From Pectobacterium sp. PL152 (GTDB lineage Bacteria; Pseudomonadota; Gammaproteobacteria; Enterobacterales; Enterobacteriaceae): DNA of 64,000 nucleotides. This document shows, one piece after another, positions 38,264 through 47,686 of the stretch (position 1 is its first letter; each line of letters begins with the position of its first letter). The DNA lies in contig CP091064.1 of the NCBI GenBank assembly GCA_021907015.1, forward strand, positions 1,798,001-1,862,000, given 5' to 3'. The translations under genes and the position numbers were made by a program. The notes beneath the pieces were generated by a model. That model worked only from the letters and a program-made list of their open reading frames with translations. It was not told where the DNA came from and did no database searches.

Positions 38264-38608
38264 TTACCACTTAAGACCTTGTCCTTGCTGGATAATTTCA
38301 TTTGTCCAAGCTAAAACAAGGCATAGGCCAGAATTTTCAATGCCCCATTTTCTGCGTTCCTGACCTGCATATCCACCATAGATATTTTCAAGTTGATTTT
38401 CGTAATAGGATTCGAAATCGCCATATACCTGACTATCTAGATGGATGCTTAGATCAATATCTTCCCCCGCCTGTTCTTTCAGGAAACGTAAAACTCGCTT
38501 CCCTTCAATTGCCTTATGAATATCACCAACGGTGATGTCAGCATAATTTCCTGAATCAATCAGACTATTGATATGCAAAATAAGCAACGTAAGTGCTGAA
38601 ACTTTCAT
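38264..38608 (-). CDS. Small hypothetical protein, cassette-borne
   Basis: 114 residues, intact. MKVSALTLLILHINSLIDSG is moderately hydrophobic but runs into polar sequence, so a signal peptide is doubtful. ITVGDIHKAIEGKRVLRFLKEQAGEDIDLSIH, then a Tyr-rich YGDFESYYENQLENIYGGYAG, and a C-terminal LVLAWTNEIIQQ. No family recognised. AT-rich compared with the ICE. AAGGAG lies about ten bases upstream of the start at 38608. It lies just downstream (minus strand) of the attC site, so it looks like the gene of the next cassette, but I see no attC after it. Confidence 0.55.
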   Translation of the reverse strand: MKVSALTLLILHINSLIDSGNYADITVGDIHKAIEGKRVLRFLKEQAGEDIDLSIHLDSQVYGDFESYYENQLENIYGGYAGQERRKWGIENSGLCLVLAWTNEIIQQGQGLKW

Positions 38609-38626
38609 ACAATCTCCTTAAATAAA

Positions 38627-38690
38627 ACCTAACGTTTGATTTAAGCGGCAGGCCCAGACGGGGTCTGTCCGCTTGAGCGAATTGTTGGAC
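38627..38690 (-). repeat. attC: Integron attC recombination site
   Basis: On the minus strand it starts with R'' GTCCAAC and ends with R' GTTAGGT, both fitting the RYYYAAC/GTTRRRY consensus. Between them lie CTCAAGCGG and CCGCTT, an L''/L' pair that folds back, and a central GAC/GTC mini-stem. Length 64 bases. It is very like the aadA-type attC in the outer half (AACAATTCG, CTCAAGC). It follows the stop of the gene at 38700-39247 by ten bases, the normal place in a cassette. Confidence 0.8.
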
Positions 38691-38699
38691 ATATGCTAC

Positions 38700-39247
38700 C
38701 TACTTACTCTCGTTTTCAGGGACATTTTCATTATTTCCCGTCGGGCCACCAAGCGCACTAAGAATCTCAGGCTTATATTCTGATGCCAGTTTCGCGAGCC
38801 CTTGATTAGGAATGTAAACAATGGCTTTCCCATCCTCTTTAAGTACAGTGGCATACACTTCGAACTTTGTTTGAGCTGACGTTGTTAGGTCAGAACCACC
38901 AGCTAGAACATGCAGGTCAGTGTTTGGATGTTTTTTACATCCGAAACAAATTTCTCAACAGTGTCTCCTGCCAGCTTTTCTTCTGTCGTCTTTATATCGA
39001 ACCTCGCTTCAACTTTACGCTCAGGCTCACCAAGCGTTTCTCTAATGCCATCAAGTGCAGTGCCTGTGCCAATTTCACAAAACTTAACAAGCGCTTCCGC
39101 AGGACCTTGTGCAGAGTAGTCGACACCAAGATCTGGTTGATTAGTTACCGTGTGGCGAGTAAAGTCGAGGCCGTTTTCTCTGATGGAAGCTCCCGCTATC
39201 GTGATTGCAAAGCGCATTTCTCCATCTTTCCCAATATTTTCACTCAT
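38700..39247 (-). CDS. Cassette-borne hypothetical protein (one frameshift)
   Basis: About 182 residues. One missing A near 38940 splits it; with it the frame reads DVKKHPNTDLHVLAGGSDLTTSAQTKFEVYATVL and ends PENESK at 38700. The N-terminal part is MSENIGKDGEMRFAITIAGA, with DSAQGPAEALVKFCEIG-like helices. RFDIKTTEEKLAGDTVEKFV has an acidic-x-Lys element, too little to call a nuclease. No family recognised. It lies 3 bases after the upstream gene on the same strand, so both share a transcript and one gene cassette. Confidence 0.5.
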
Positions 39248-39250
39248 CGC

Positions 39251-39664
39251 TCACCCCAGCTTAATAATTGCAGAGTCGATGCTTGAGAAATTATTCTTCT
39301 TTAAATTCAATAAATGATGGATATTCGTTATTACATTGAATTCACCAATCAATGCACCAATAGATTCGTCAGTTTGGATTTTCTTTATTTCAGCAACGCT
39401 TTCCGAATCTAACAGCCTAATAAATATCGCCTCAATTTCCCTTAATGCGTCGTCAATCATGTCTTGCTTGATTCGAGTTTGCACAACGAACTCGCTCAAG
39501 CTTGAGTCTTCATAAAGGTGAAATTTTTCAAACAACCCCAGCCTTTCGAAGTTATCTATGATCTCATTTGATATAAAGACGGACGCGACAACAGAGTTTT
39601 CGGGCTCATAGACTTCCCCTGCATCGTTGCGAGGGTAATCTACTAACGAGAGTTGCGTAGACAA
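39251..39664 (-). CDS. Cassette-borne hypothetical protein
   Basis: 137 residues, intact, AT-rich. MSTQLSLVDYPRNDAGEVYEPENSVVASVF, then helical acidic stretches (DDALREIEAIFIRLLDSESVAEIKKIQ) and an Asn-rich C-terminus (LLNLKKNNFSSIDSAIIKLG). TAAAGGAG lies seven bases ahead of the start. No family recognised. First gene of a two-gene cassette; two small soluble proteins with a 3-base gap could be a toxin-antitoxin or paired sensor unit, but nothing in the sequence proves it. Confidence 0.55.
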   Translation of the reverse strand: MSTQLSLVDYPRNDAGEVYEPENSVVASVFISNEIIDNFERLGLFEKFHLYEDSSLSEFVVQTRIKQDMIDDALREIEAIFIRLLDSESVAEIKKIQTDESIGALIGEFNVITNIHHLLNLKKNNFSSIDSAIIKLG

Positions 39665-39705
39665 TTTAGTCTCCTTTAGTTGAGAAAATTTTACTTACTG
39701 CTGAC

Positions 39706-39770
39706 GCCTAGCGAAAGAGTTATTACGACCACCGAAGGCGGAGCGACTTGAGCGCTGAGTTATGTTAGCG
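39706..39770 (-). repeat. Degenerate attC-like site upstream of the cassette
   Basis: On the minus strand: CGCTAAC at one end, GCTAGGC at the other, and GCGCTCAAGTCGC inside, in the same relative places as in the certain attC 1 kb away (65 against 64 bases). Both ends differ from the consensus by one base, so it may be an older or inactive site or the attC of the preceding cassette. Confidence 0.5.
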
Positions 39771-40403
39771 CAATAACACAGTGCTTTGTGGATACATTTA
39801 ACGCTATATTTACTTCGTCGCTTTATTTTTCCAAGCTGCAATTACCTTAAGTACCGCGCAGCCTCTAGTATCGTTTCATACAGCTGATTTTAATCCTCAT
39901 TAAAAGCATAGGTTGTTGCATCAGCTTTTTTTGCAAATGATTTATTTTTACCTACATTCGTGTATACAAAGATGAATGCGGTACTGGAGCATGTACACCT
40001 TGCGGCCTGCCGGGGTGATCTTGTATAGAAAGCTCGGCACCACGGTATCCCGCAGTTCGATGGCCTTGTATTGGGATCTACCGCAGCTTGATCCTCTCCA
40101 TGACGAATCCCCGAAAAGCCCATTTACCAAGAGCCGCATGGGAGCCACGCGAGGGAATGTTGGGTCAAATTTCGGAAAACATCAGCATATGCTGAACTCG
40201 CCTCACCGATTGATAAAACTACTGCATCAGGCCCTGGCGTAGTTCAGCGAATTGCAGAACTGGAATCATCGTCAAACAGACAATCCCCTCAGCTTCGTCT
40301 GCAGCAACGATGCAAAATAGGAATACCCCAAATCCGCATTCTTTGCTGATCAAACCCACGCCTCAGACGAAGGTAGCAGCTCATCGCAACAGAGAGCTGA
40401 ACC
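39771..40403. other. Scrambled region before pilL
   Basis: About 630 bases without an intact gene. It holds a tyrosine-recombinase remnant (see 39978-40101) and AT-rich sequence. The short plus frame at 39976-40242 is a shadow of that remnant. No clear pilL promoter could be picked out. Confidence 0.4.
39978..40101 (-). pseudogene. Tyrosine-recombinase (integrase) N-terminal remnant
   Basis: On the minus strand an ATG at 40101 opens MERIKL, typical of phage/ICE integrase starts; after a stop and shift the neighbouring frame reads YKAIELRDTVVPSFLYKITPAGRKVYMLQYR, the pattern of the integrase arm-binding domain (VPGF-KVTPAGRK-F--QYR). All of the core-binding and catalytic domains are missing. 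It shows that another mobile element, or an earlier cargo exchange, touched this point. Confidence 0.55.
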
Positions 40404-40973
40404 ATGTCACCCACACATTCAACCCAGCGGCTGTTCGTCAGTAACCTGCTGATCATTGCGGTCTTTAGCAGCGGATGCACAACAACCACTGCCCCGCCCC
40501 CCTCACCGCCCATTAAAACGGTCTCCCCGGTTCCCGACGCGACGCCGGACTTCATCCCTATCGTGCGCTACGGGCGCTATACCCTTGTAGAACTGGCACC
40601 CAACGCGGCACAGCGCGACCTGCTGCTACAGGTAATTGACGTGGCAATCCCCGAAGACGCCCGTGCCACCGTCGGTGATGGCCTGCGGCATGTGCTCAAA
40701 CGCAGCGGTTATCAGCTCTGTGAAACAGCACAAACCCTCATTGAACTGTATTCACTTCCGCTCCCCGCCGCTCACCTGCACATGGGGCCAATGACCCTAC
40801 GTGACGCTCTGCTGACCCTGGCTGGCTCAGCGTGGGATATGCAGGTCGATGACCGGGTGCGGCAGGTGTGCTTTGTACGCGCCAGCACAGATAGCGAGGT
40901 CGGTGCAGTTTCCAGCGACCTCCCGGCCGCCAAGGCAGGTAAAGCAACCCTGTCCGCAGGAGGTCAACCATGA
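40404..40973 (+). CDS. pilL: PilL N-terminal-domain lipoprotein
   Basis: 189 residues, intact. N-terminus LFVSNLLIIAVFSSGCTTTTAPPPSPP has a lipobox-like SSGC, so it should be an outer-membrane lipoprotein. The domain FIPIVRYGRYTLVELAPNAAQRDLLLQVIDVAIP and LPAAHLHMGPMTLRDALLTLAGSAWDMQVDD matches the PilL N-terminal family of ICE conjugation (secretin-associated type). A full type IV pilus cluster, which follows pilL in PAPI-1 and SPI-7, is absent here; the next genes are the T4SS set as in ICEclc. It overlaps the next gene by four bases. Confidence 0.8.
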   Translation: MSPTHSTQRLFVSNLLIIAVFSSGCTTTTAPPPSPPIKTVSPVPDATPDFIPIVRYGRYTLVELAPNAAQRDLLLQVIDVAIPEDARATVGDGLRHVLKRSGYQLCETAQTLIELYSLPLPAAHLHMGPMTLRDALLTLAGSAWDMQVDDRVRQVCFVRASTDSEVGAVSSDLPAAKAGKATLSAGGQP

Positions 40974-41620
40974 ACAACGCACCTACGAGGCTGAAGCGCA
41001 CGGCAACCGCAGTCTCCTGGTTCCTGATCTATGCGTGGTTGAGTGTGCTCACTGTTTTTATCAGCCAGAGCTATCGCGCGATAGCCAACCTTGCTGAACG
41101 TGAACAGGTGGATGCCAGCGTGCGGCAAGTTCACGTACTGGAAGCAAGCATGGCAGAGCTGGCTGATAGCATGCAGGTACTTCAAACGCACACTCTCCCT
41201 GCCAGCGCGACAACCCTACGGGAATTACAGCAGAATCTGGAAAATCGCCTCGTTCAAATCGAGCAGATGCAGGAAAACCAGGCTTCCACACAAGCCGTGC
41301 AAACCCTTCGTGACGAGCTTGAGCGGCTCAAGTCTCAACAGGACGTTGCCCGTCCAAGCCCGCCAACCACCCACAGCACTGCCAACCCTGCAGCAACAGC
41401 GCCCAGAAACATGCCATTTCCGCTCCGCATCTTGGGTCTGGAGCTGCGTGCGGGACAACGCATGGTCTCGCTGGCACCTGCCAGCGGAAAGCGGTCATCC
41501 ACACAAATCCAGCTTGTGTCGCTCGGCGAAACCGTGGGCCAGTGGCGACTGGATGCCATTGAGGGTGACACCGCAATTTTCAGCCGCGCTGGACAGACGC
41601 GCCGCCTGGCGATCCCCTGA
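40970..41620 (+). CDS. ICE membrane protein with coiled coil
   Basis: 216 residues, intact. One N-terminal membrane helix (TAVSWFLIYAWLSVLTVFI), then a long coiled coil (EREQVDASVRQVHVLEASMAELADSMQVL, LENRLVQIEQMQENQ, LRDELERLKSQQ), a Pro/Thr-rich linker, and a C-terminal beta domain (GLELRAGQRMVSLAPASGKRSSTQIQLVSLGETVGQWRLD) that resembles pilus-assembly PilP/PilN-like modules. It probably sits in the inner membrane with the beta domain in the periplasm. Coupled to pilL (ATGA overlap) and to the next gene. Confidence 0.65.
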   Translation: MNNAPTRLKRTATAVSWFLIYAWLSVLTVFISQSYRAIANLAEREQVDASVRQVHVLEASMAELADSMQVLQTHTLPASATTLRELQQNLENRLVQIEQMQENQASTQAVQTLRDELERLKSQQDVARPSPPTTHSTANPAATAPRNMPFPLRILGLELRAGQRMVSLAPASGKRSSTQIQLVSLGETVGQWRLDAIEGDTAIFSRAGQTRRLAIP

Positions 41621-41631
41621 TGGAGAAGACC

Positions 41632-42348
41632 ATGAAACGCCTGATGACGATCCTTATCGCTGCTGCGGTGACCGCCCTTCCACTCCCCACGATGGCACAG
41701 CAGCCCACCACTATGGAGTCTCGTATCGTACCGACTCGGGTCGAACAGCACCGAGACGCGCACCTGGCCCAGAACTGGGGCCTGAACGCCGAAGAATGGC
41801 AGCGTTACCGCGAACTCATGGAGGGGCCGCTCGGCACATATTCACCCAACCTCGACCCACTATCAGCATTGGGCATCGAGGCACGCAGTGACGACGAACG
41901 GCAGCGCTATGCCGAACTGCAAGTACAGGCAGAAGCACATCGCGTTGAAAAGCTGCTGGCCTATCAACGCGCTTACGATGAAGCCTGGCAAAGGCTGAAC
42001 CCCGGCATGCAGCGGGTGAACCTGCCGGATGCCGCCCCCAACAGCAACGCAATGACCGGCAGCGGCCGCACGGCAGTGTTCATCAAAGAAGACTGCCTTT
42101 CATGCACCGAGCACGTACAACGCCTGCAAGCGTCGGGTACTGAATTCGACCTGTACATGGTCGGCTCGCGGCAAGACGATGCGCGTATCCGCGATTGGGC
42201 CAAGCGTGCCTGGATCGACCCGGTACGGGTGCGTAACGGCACCATCACCCTGAACCACGATGCTGGTCGCTGGTTGTCTCTGGGCATGCCCGGAGAACTG
42301 CCTGCCAGCCTCAGACAGATCAATGGTCAATGGCAACGCCAGCCCTGA
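41632..42348 (+). CDS. ICE conjugation protein, PFL_4693 family
   Basis: 238 residues, intact. ATG 41632 is preferred to 41620 because GGAGAAG sits between them; it yields a clean signal peptide MKRLMTILIAAAVTALPLPTMAQQ. The mature part has LNAEEWQRYRELMEGPLGTYSPNLDPLSALGIEARSDDE-like sequence and a late thioredoxin-like CLSCTEHVQRLQASGTEFDLYMVG. The family is a constant member of this T4SS; periplasmic, role unknown. The CxxC could act in disulphide handling. Confidence 0.75.
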   Translation: MKRLMTILIAAAVTALPLPTMAQQPTTMESRIVPTRVEQHRDAHLAQNWGLNAEEWQRYRELMEGPLGTYSPNLDPLSALGIEARSDDERQRYAELQVQAEAHRVEKLLAYQRAYDEAWQRLNPGMQRVNLPDAAPNSNAMTGSGRTAVFIKEDCLSCTEHVQRLQASGTEFDLYMVGSRQDDARIRDWAKRAWIDPVRVRNGTITLNHDAGRWLSLGMPGELPASLRQINGQWQRQP

Positions 42349-42353
42349 ACGCC

Positions 42354-42923
42354 ATGCAGCGCCTGAATGTACTACTGGTGTACCTGCTGCTGACCAGTCT
42401 GGCCCAGGCGCAGGAAATCCCTCCTCCCGCCTACCAGTTGGCCGCTCAACGCGCAGGTATTCCCTCCGTCGTCCTGTATGCCGTGGCGTTGCAGGAAAGT
42501 GGCGTGTACCGGAGAGAACGCATCGTGCCGTGGCCGTGGTCTCTGAATGTCGCCGGCCAGTCACGCCGATATGCCAGCCAGGCGCAAGCCTGCGCAGGAG
42601 TGCATCAGGCGCTGCAAGACGTACCACCTACCCGCATCGACGTGGGCCTGGGGCAGATCAATCTCGGTTGGCAGAAGCACCGCTACCGCCAGCCCTGCGA
42701 ATTACTCGATCCGTACAACAACCTGGCTATCGCTGCGCAGATACTCAAAGAGCAGCACACACCCGGCGAAGACTGGCTGCTGGCGATTGGTCGCTACCAC
42801 CGACCCGCTGGAGGTGCTCCGGCGGCACGCTACCGCCGCAGTGTGTCGCAGCACCTTCAGCGCGTATTAGGGCCACAACAGCAATTGTTCGCCACGACTA
42901 TCAGCAAGGAGACCTCCCCATGA
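42354..42923 (+). CDS. Lytic transglycosylase of the conjugation system
   Basis: About 189 residues, intact. Start 42354 (MQRLNVLLVYLLLTSLAQAQ) gives a signal peptide; the frame also opens at 42330 inside the upstream gene. SLT-type domain: catalytic Glu in YAVALQESGVYRRE, then WPWSLNVAGQSRRY, RIDVGLGQINLGW and LDPYNNLAIAAQILKE. It cuts peptidoglycan so that the channel or pilus can cross the wall, as VirB1 does. Stop overlaps the next start (ATGATG at 42920). Confidence 0.8.
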   Translation: MQRLNVLLVYLLLTSLAQAQEIPPPAYQLAAQRAGIPSVVLYAVALQESGVYRRERIVPWPWSLNVAGQSRRYASQAQACAGVHQALQDVPPTRIDVGLGQINLGWQKHRYRQPCELLDPYNNLAIAAQILKEQHTPGEDWLLAIGRYHRPAGGAPAARYRRSVSQHLQRVLGPQQQLFATTISKETSP

Positions 42924-43458
42924 TGCCTCATATCGCTGCCGTATACGGCCTGCTCCTGACCCTCACCACCGTACCGCCGTTGCTGCACGCGGCACAACCG
43001 CCCATCGTGGTGAAAGACCTGGGCGGGGCATCCGCCCTGCCGTACTACGAAGCGCTCAGCCTTCAGGCACGTTCACCTGGTACGCCACGCCCCCTATTGC
43101 ACTTCCCTCGGTGCAGGTCAATCCAGCCACCGAAGCGGACATGCTGCCAGTGCGTAGCCCGAAACTCACACCTGGCACCGTAGCACGCCGGATCATTGAC
43201 GCTCCTGGCCTGCAGCCGTTCTTCCTGGTCGGCGACGATGAAGCATCACATGTGTGGCTGCAACGCCAGGGCGCATCATTGCGCGAGCGTGGTGCCGTCG
43301 GTCTGGTCGTCAACGTAGAGACTGAGGACGGTCTGGTACGCCTGCGCGCAGCCGCGCCGGGCCTGCAGCTTGCACCCGTTGCCGCCGATGACCTGGCCGA
43401 ACGCCTTGGCCTGCGCCATTACCCCGTGCTCATCACCAGCACGGGTATTGAGCAATAA
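42920..43458 (+). CDS. ICE protein, PFL_4695 family (one frameshift)
   Basis: About 179 residues. Signal peptide AVYGLLLTLTTVPPLLHAAQ, then IVVKDLGGASALPYYEALSLQA; a shift at the CCCCC run near 43090 moves to PIALPSVQVNPATEADMLPVRSPKL and on to LAERLGLRHYPVLITSTGIEQ. Order and end are those of the PFL_4695 family. AAGGAG lies 9 bases before ATG 42920. Periplasmic partner of the coupling/T4SS complex; function not established. Confidence 0.75.
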
Positions 43459-43462
43459 CACG

Positions 43463-45621
43463 ATGGCACAGACTCAGCCGGTCGAGGTACTGCTGCGCCC
43501 TCCTGTGGAGCTCTACACCGTTGCCGTTTGTGCCGGAGCCGCGCTGCTGTGCGTGGCAGCACCGTGGTCGCTCGCGCTGAGTCCGGACATCGGCATCGGT
43601 AGCGCACTGGCATTCGGTTTTTTGGCGTACTGCGCTGGCGCGATGCGCAGGTGATCCTGCGCTACCGCCGCAATATCCGTCGCCTGCCACGTTACGTGAT
43701 GACGAGCAGGAATGTGCCTGTCAGCCAACAACGCTTGTTCATTGGCAAAGGGTTTCGCTGGGAACAAAAGCACACCCACAGATTGATGCAGACCTACCGG
43801 CCCGAGTTCAGGCGCTATGTGGAGCTGACACCCGCCTACCAGTTGGCACGACACCTGGAGGAACGGCTGGAATTCGCACCCTTTCCGCTGTCGCTACTGC
43901 CCCGCCTCACAACCTGGGATATCCCGCTCAATCCAGTACGGCCATTACCGCCTGTTGGCGGCTTGCCGCGCCTGCATGGCATCGAACCGGAGGAAGTTGA
44001 TGTCAGCCTGCCGCTGGGTGAACGCGTTGGCCACTCACTCGTTCTGGGCACCACACGCGTGGGTAAAACGCGGCTGGCCGAATTGTTCATCACCCAGGAC
44101 ATTCGTCGAAAGAATCACCTCGGCGAGCATGAAGTAGTCATTGTTTTCGACCCTAAAGGAGACGCAGATCTGCTCAAGAGGATGTTCGTCGAGGCAAGAC
44201 GCGCAGGCAGAGAGAACGCGTTCTACGTGTTCCATCTGGGGTGGCCGGAGATCAGCGCCCGTTACAACGCGGTAGGCCGATTCGGGCGAATTTCCGAGGT
44301 CGCGACGCGTATCTCGGGCCAGCTATCGGGAGAGGGAAACAGTGCGGCCTTCCGGGAATTTGCCTGGCGATTCGTCAACATCATCGCCAGGGCATTGATT
44401 GAACTGGGGCAACGACCAGACTACATGCTGATCCAGCGCCACGTCATCAATATCGATGCCTTGTTCATCGAATACGCCCAGCACTACTTCGCCAGAACGG
44501 ACCCCAAGGCCTGGGAAGTCATTGTTCAGATTGAAGCCAAGCTCAACGAGAAGAATATTCCCAGGAACATGATCGGCCGCGAAAAGCGCGTGGTCGCCCT
44601 TGAGCAATACCTCAGTCAGGCCCGTAACTACGACCCCGTACTGGATGGCTTGAGATCGGCGGTTCGATACGACAAAACCTATTTCGACAAGATCGTCGCC
44701 AGCCTGCTGCCCCTGCTTGAAAAACTCACCAGCGGCAAAATCGCCCAATTGCTGGCACCGAACTATTCGGATCTGAGTGACCACAGGCCGATTTTCGACT
44801 GGATGCAGATCATCAGGAAACGCGCGGTAGTCTACGTCGGGCTCGATGCGCTGTCCGATGCCGAAGTCGCCGCCGCAGTGGGTAACTCGATGTTCAGCGA
44901 TATGGTCTCTGTAGCCGGACACATCTACAAATTCGGTATCGACGACGGCCTGCCCGGTGCATCAGCAGACACCAAAGTACCAATCAACGTTCATGCCGAT
45001 GAATTCAATGAGTTGATGGGTAACGAATTCATCCCGATGATCAATAAGGGTGGCGGTGCCGGCATCCAGGTCACCGCCTACACTCAAACCCTGAGCGATA
45101 TCGAAGCACGCATTGGCAATCGCGCCAAAGCAGGTCAAGTCGTCGGAAACTTCAATAACCTGTTCATGCTGCGCGTGCGCGAGACAGCCACCGCCGAACT
45201 GCTCACCAAGCAATTGCCCAAGGTGGAGGTCTACACCACCACGGTGGTCAGCGGCGCAACCGACAGTTCAGATATCCACACCAAAACCGACTTCACCAGC
45301 AACACGCAGGATCGCATCAGCATGTCGAGCGTGCCGATGATTGAGCCGTCACACGTTGTTCAACTTCCAAAAGGGCAATGCTTTGCCCTGCTACAGGGTG
45401 GCAACCTGTGGAAAGTCCGCATGCCCCTGCCCGCCCCCGATCCAGATGAAATCATGCCAACCGATCTTCAGCAATTGGCAGGTTACATGCGTCAAAGCTA
45501 CACCGATACCGGTCAATGGTGGCAGAACCAGGGCTCACCTACGCTACAGGAGCAAGCGCTACCGCCTGAACTGCTTGATGAGGATGCCGACCCTATTATC
45601 GACGAGAGTAAAGCGCCATGA
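43463..45621 (+). CDS. traD: Conjugative coupling factor TraD (one frameshift)
   Basis: About 719 residues. The first 60 residues (VELYTVAVCAGAALLCVAAPWSLALS) form the membrane anchor; a missing T in the run at 43618-43623 shifts the frame and separates it from RWRDAQVILRYRRNIRRLP. The cytoplasmic part has Walker A LGTTRVGKTRLAELF (near residue 197), IVFDPKGDADLLKRM (Walker B-like), and the VirD4/TraD features INVHADEFNELMGNEFIPMINKGGGAGIQ and VVGNFNNLFMLRVRE. Of the SXT/TOL TraD subfamily. It brings the relaxase-DNA complex to the secretion channel. Overlaps the next gene by four bases. Confidence 0.88.
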
Positions 45622-46366
45622 GCGATCCAGCAGCTACGGCACAACATCAGCAGACACGCCGGAAAAGCCTGCTGGCCAGTGTCATCACCTTGCCATTCAG
45701 GTTAGTGGGTGTGCTGATTGGCTCATTGCTGATTTCAATCATCGTGGAATGCGCAGGCATGCATCTGTTCTGGAAAGACCAGGACTGGCAACACTCGCAG
45801 GCGATGCTGCAATATGAATTGGGACACCTGTCGAATAATTTTACCCGCAACGTCATCGTGCAGGAGCCGGGCCGCACGGCACACCAGCTCATCGACACCG
45901 GCTATGAATGGATGTTCATCAAGACCGGACTGCTTGAACGCATGAAGCAGACCGCCGAGCATGCGCGTACTCCCAGCCAGGCCCCCAGACGCGACTTCCG
46001 CTACTTCGTAAGCCAAGCCTATGTGTGGTCAGAAAACTATCTGATCGCCGCAGCCTTCACCACACTGACGTTCATGGTGCGTTTGCTGGTACTGGTACTG
46101 ACATTGCCGCTCATTGTCATGGCTGTGTTTGTGGGCCTGGTTGATGGTCTGGTGCGGCGCGATATACGCAGGTTTGGGGCGGGTCGGGAATCGGGATTTG
46201 TTTACCACAGAGCCAAGGCAGCACTACTGCCGCTGACCGTGCTGCCCTGGATAACCTATCTGGCACTGCCGGTATCGGTACATCCGCTGATGATTCTGCT
46301 GCCCGGCGCTGCATTGCTGGGCGTCGCTGTGGCGCTGACAGCGAGTAGCTTTAAAAGTATTTGTAG
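45618..46366 (+). CDS. ICE membrane protein, PFL_4697 family (DUF4400)
   Basis: About 249 residues. Membrane segments: LLASVITLPFRLVGVLIGSLLISIIV near the start, LIAAAFTTLTFMVRLLVLVLTLPLIVMAVFVGLV, and the paired C-terminal ones. The middle loop LSNNFTRNVIVQEPGRTAHQLIDTGYEWMFIKTG is typical of the family. The frame runs to 46379, but one more A in AAAA near 46354 gives the family-like end SSFKKYL with TAG at 46364-46366. Follows traD in all members of the class; part of the coupling complex. Confidence 0.78.
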
Positions 46367-46460
46367 TTGCACTGTTTAGCGCAAAATCACATTGCAAAAT
46401 GTTTCGAAAATCGGATATAAATCGACCTAACACCTAAACCCACATCTCAAAGCAACGACT

Positions 46461-47562
46461 ATGGAAGACAGAAAATATTTCAACAATACGCAATATGAAT
46501 TGATTTTAAAATGCGCCAAATTAGAAGACTTTACCGAATGGAATAATTACATTGAGAATCTGGATGGCGTAATTAGGCTTGAAGGTGCCAACTTTGATGG
46601 GATCAATTTCACTGATGCAAAATTTTATCGTGCAAGTGGAATTGGTGTAAATCTGAGCGAAGCCACATTTAGAAATTCAAAAATGGTCAGAGTAGATTTT
46701 TCGGACTGCAATCTGCTTAATTCTAATTTTGAGCATGCTGAGTTCACCAACTGTTTCTTCAATGAAGCCTCCTATGCAAGGCGCAGTTCCAAAATGCCAA
46801 GTTCGCTCTAGTTGATTTTATGAGAGCAAACTTTACTCAGGCCAATCTCAAAAATACGGAATTTCTGGAATCCAGTTTCTATGAGACTCAGTTCTATCGC
46901 GCGAACCTCGAGGGTGCCAAATTACTTGGCGGCGGTTACAATCCGCTAGTCCAGCAAGAGTTGCGAATGAATCTTTGTGGCACTATTTTCCGCAACGCAA
47001 AGTTTAACAATGAAACCTACTTTGATTTGTTCTATGTATCACGAGAAACAGACTTTAGGAGCACTTCATTTGAAGCGGCAAACTACTCAACCGGATTAAG
47101 GCAAACATTGCAATACTGCAACCGGAGGCATAACTGGGAAGATTGGTATCGCAAGCAAGCGAAAATACTCGCTTTCTTTGTGAAAAAATTTTGGAGCTAC
47201 TCCGACTACGGCCATTCAACAAAACAGATTATTAAATCATTTTTTTAATAAACCTATTTTTTTCAATAATATATTTTATTTTTCCATCTTTAATCAACGG
47301 GCTAAATCCTTATGATCCAATAGGAAGCATTTATTTCTCGTTTGTGACAATGACAACCTTAGGGTTTGGCGACATGCATGCTGCTGATAGCTCGATAGCC
47401 CAGATTATAATAATAATTCAGGTACTTTATGGGTATGTTTTATTAGGCGGATTGATCACCGTCTTGTCCACCTTGTTTAATTCAGATGGCCCACCACAAG
47501 GGCTTATCAAACATCCAGCGCCTAGAGATATAAAAATAACTATAAAAGTTTCAAATTTATGA
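46461..47562 (+). CDS. Pentapeptide-repeat protein fused to a two-helix potassium-channel domain (frameshifted)
   Basis: Reconstructed length about 367 residues, AT-rich, cargo between two backbone genes. Residues about 35-190 are pentapeptide repeats (A/C-D/N-L/F-x-x): LEGANFDGINFTDAKFYRASGIGVNL, VDFSDCNLLNSNFEHAEF, ANFTQANLKNTEFLESSF, ANLEGAKLLGG. After a Trp-rich helix come a membrane segment (INLFFSIIYFIFPSLI), a pore helix and the filter TMTTLGFGD, then a second membrane segment (IIIIIQVLYGYVLLGGLITVL). That is the two-helix potassium-channel plan. Shifts at about 46785 and in the T-run at 47239-47245. Predicted inner-membrane ion channel; function in the ICE unknown. Confidence 0.7.
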
Positions 47563-47686
47563 CAAATAGCGTGTTATCACGCCATTAACTTAAAACCGGT
47601 AGCTGCAAAGTTCTTATTGTTTGCAGCCCTGCAGCACTAATTTCTCCAACATCACATCATTACTCAATAAACCGAGGAATGGAGTG

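Noticed and set aside
38700-39247. Restriction endonuclease call for the cassette protein
   Set aside because: A lone D-x-K element in RFDIKTT is too little without the second acid and surrounding fold signals.
39976-40242. 88-codon plus-strand frame
   Set aside because: It is the antisense shadow of the integrase remnant and has no ribosome site.
40404-46366. Complete type IV pilus cluster
   Set aside because: Only the PilL N-terminal protein is present; the following genes are coupling and T4SS genes, not pilN to pilV.
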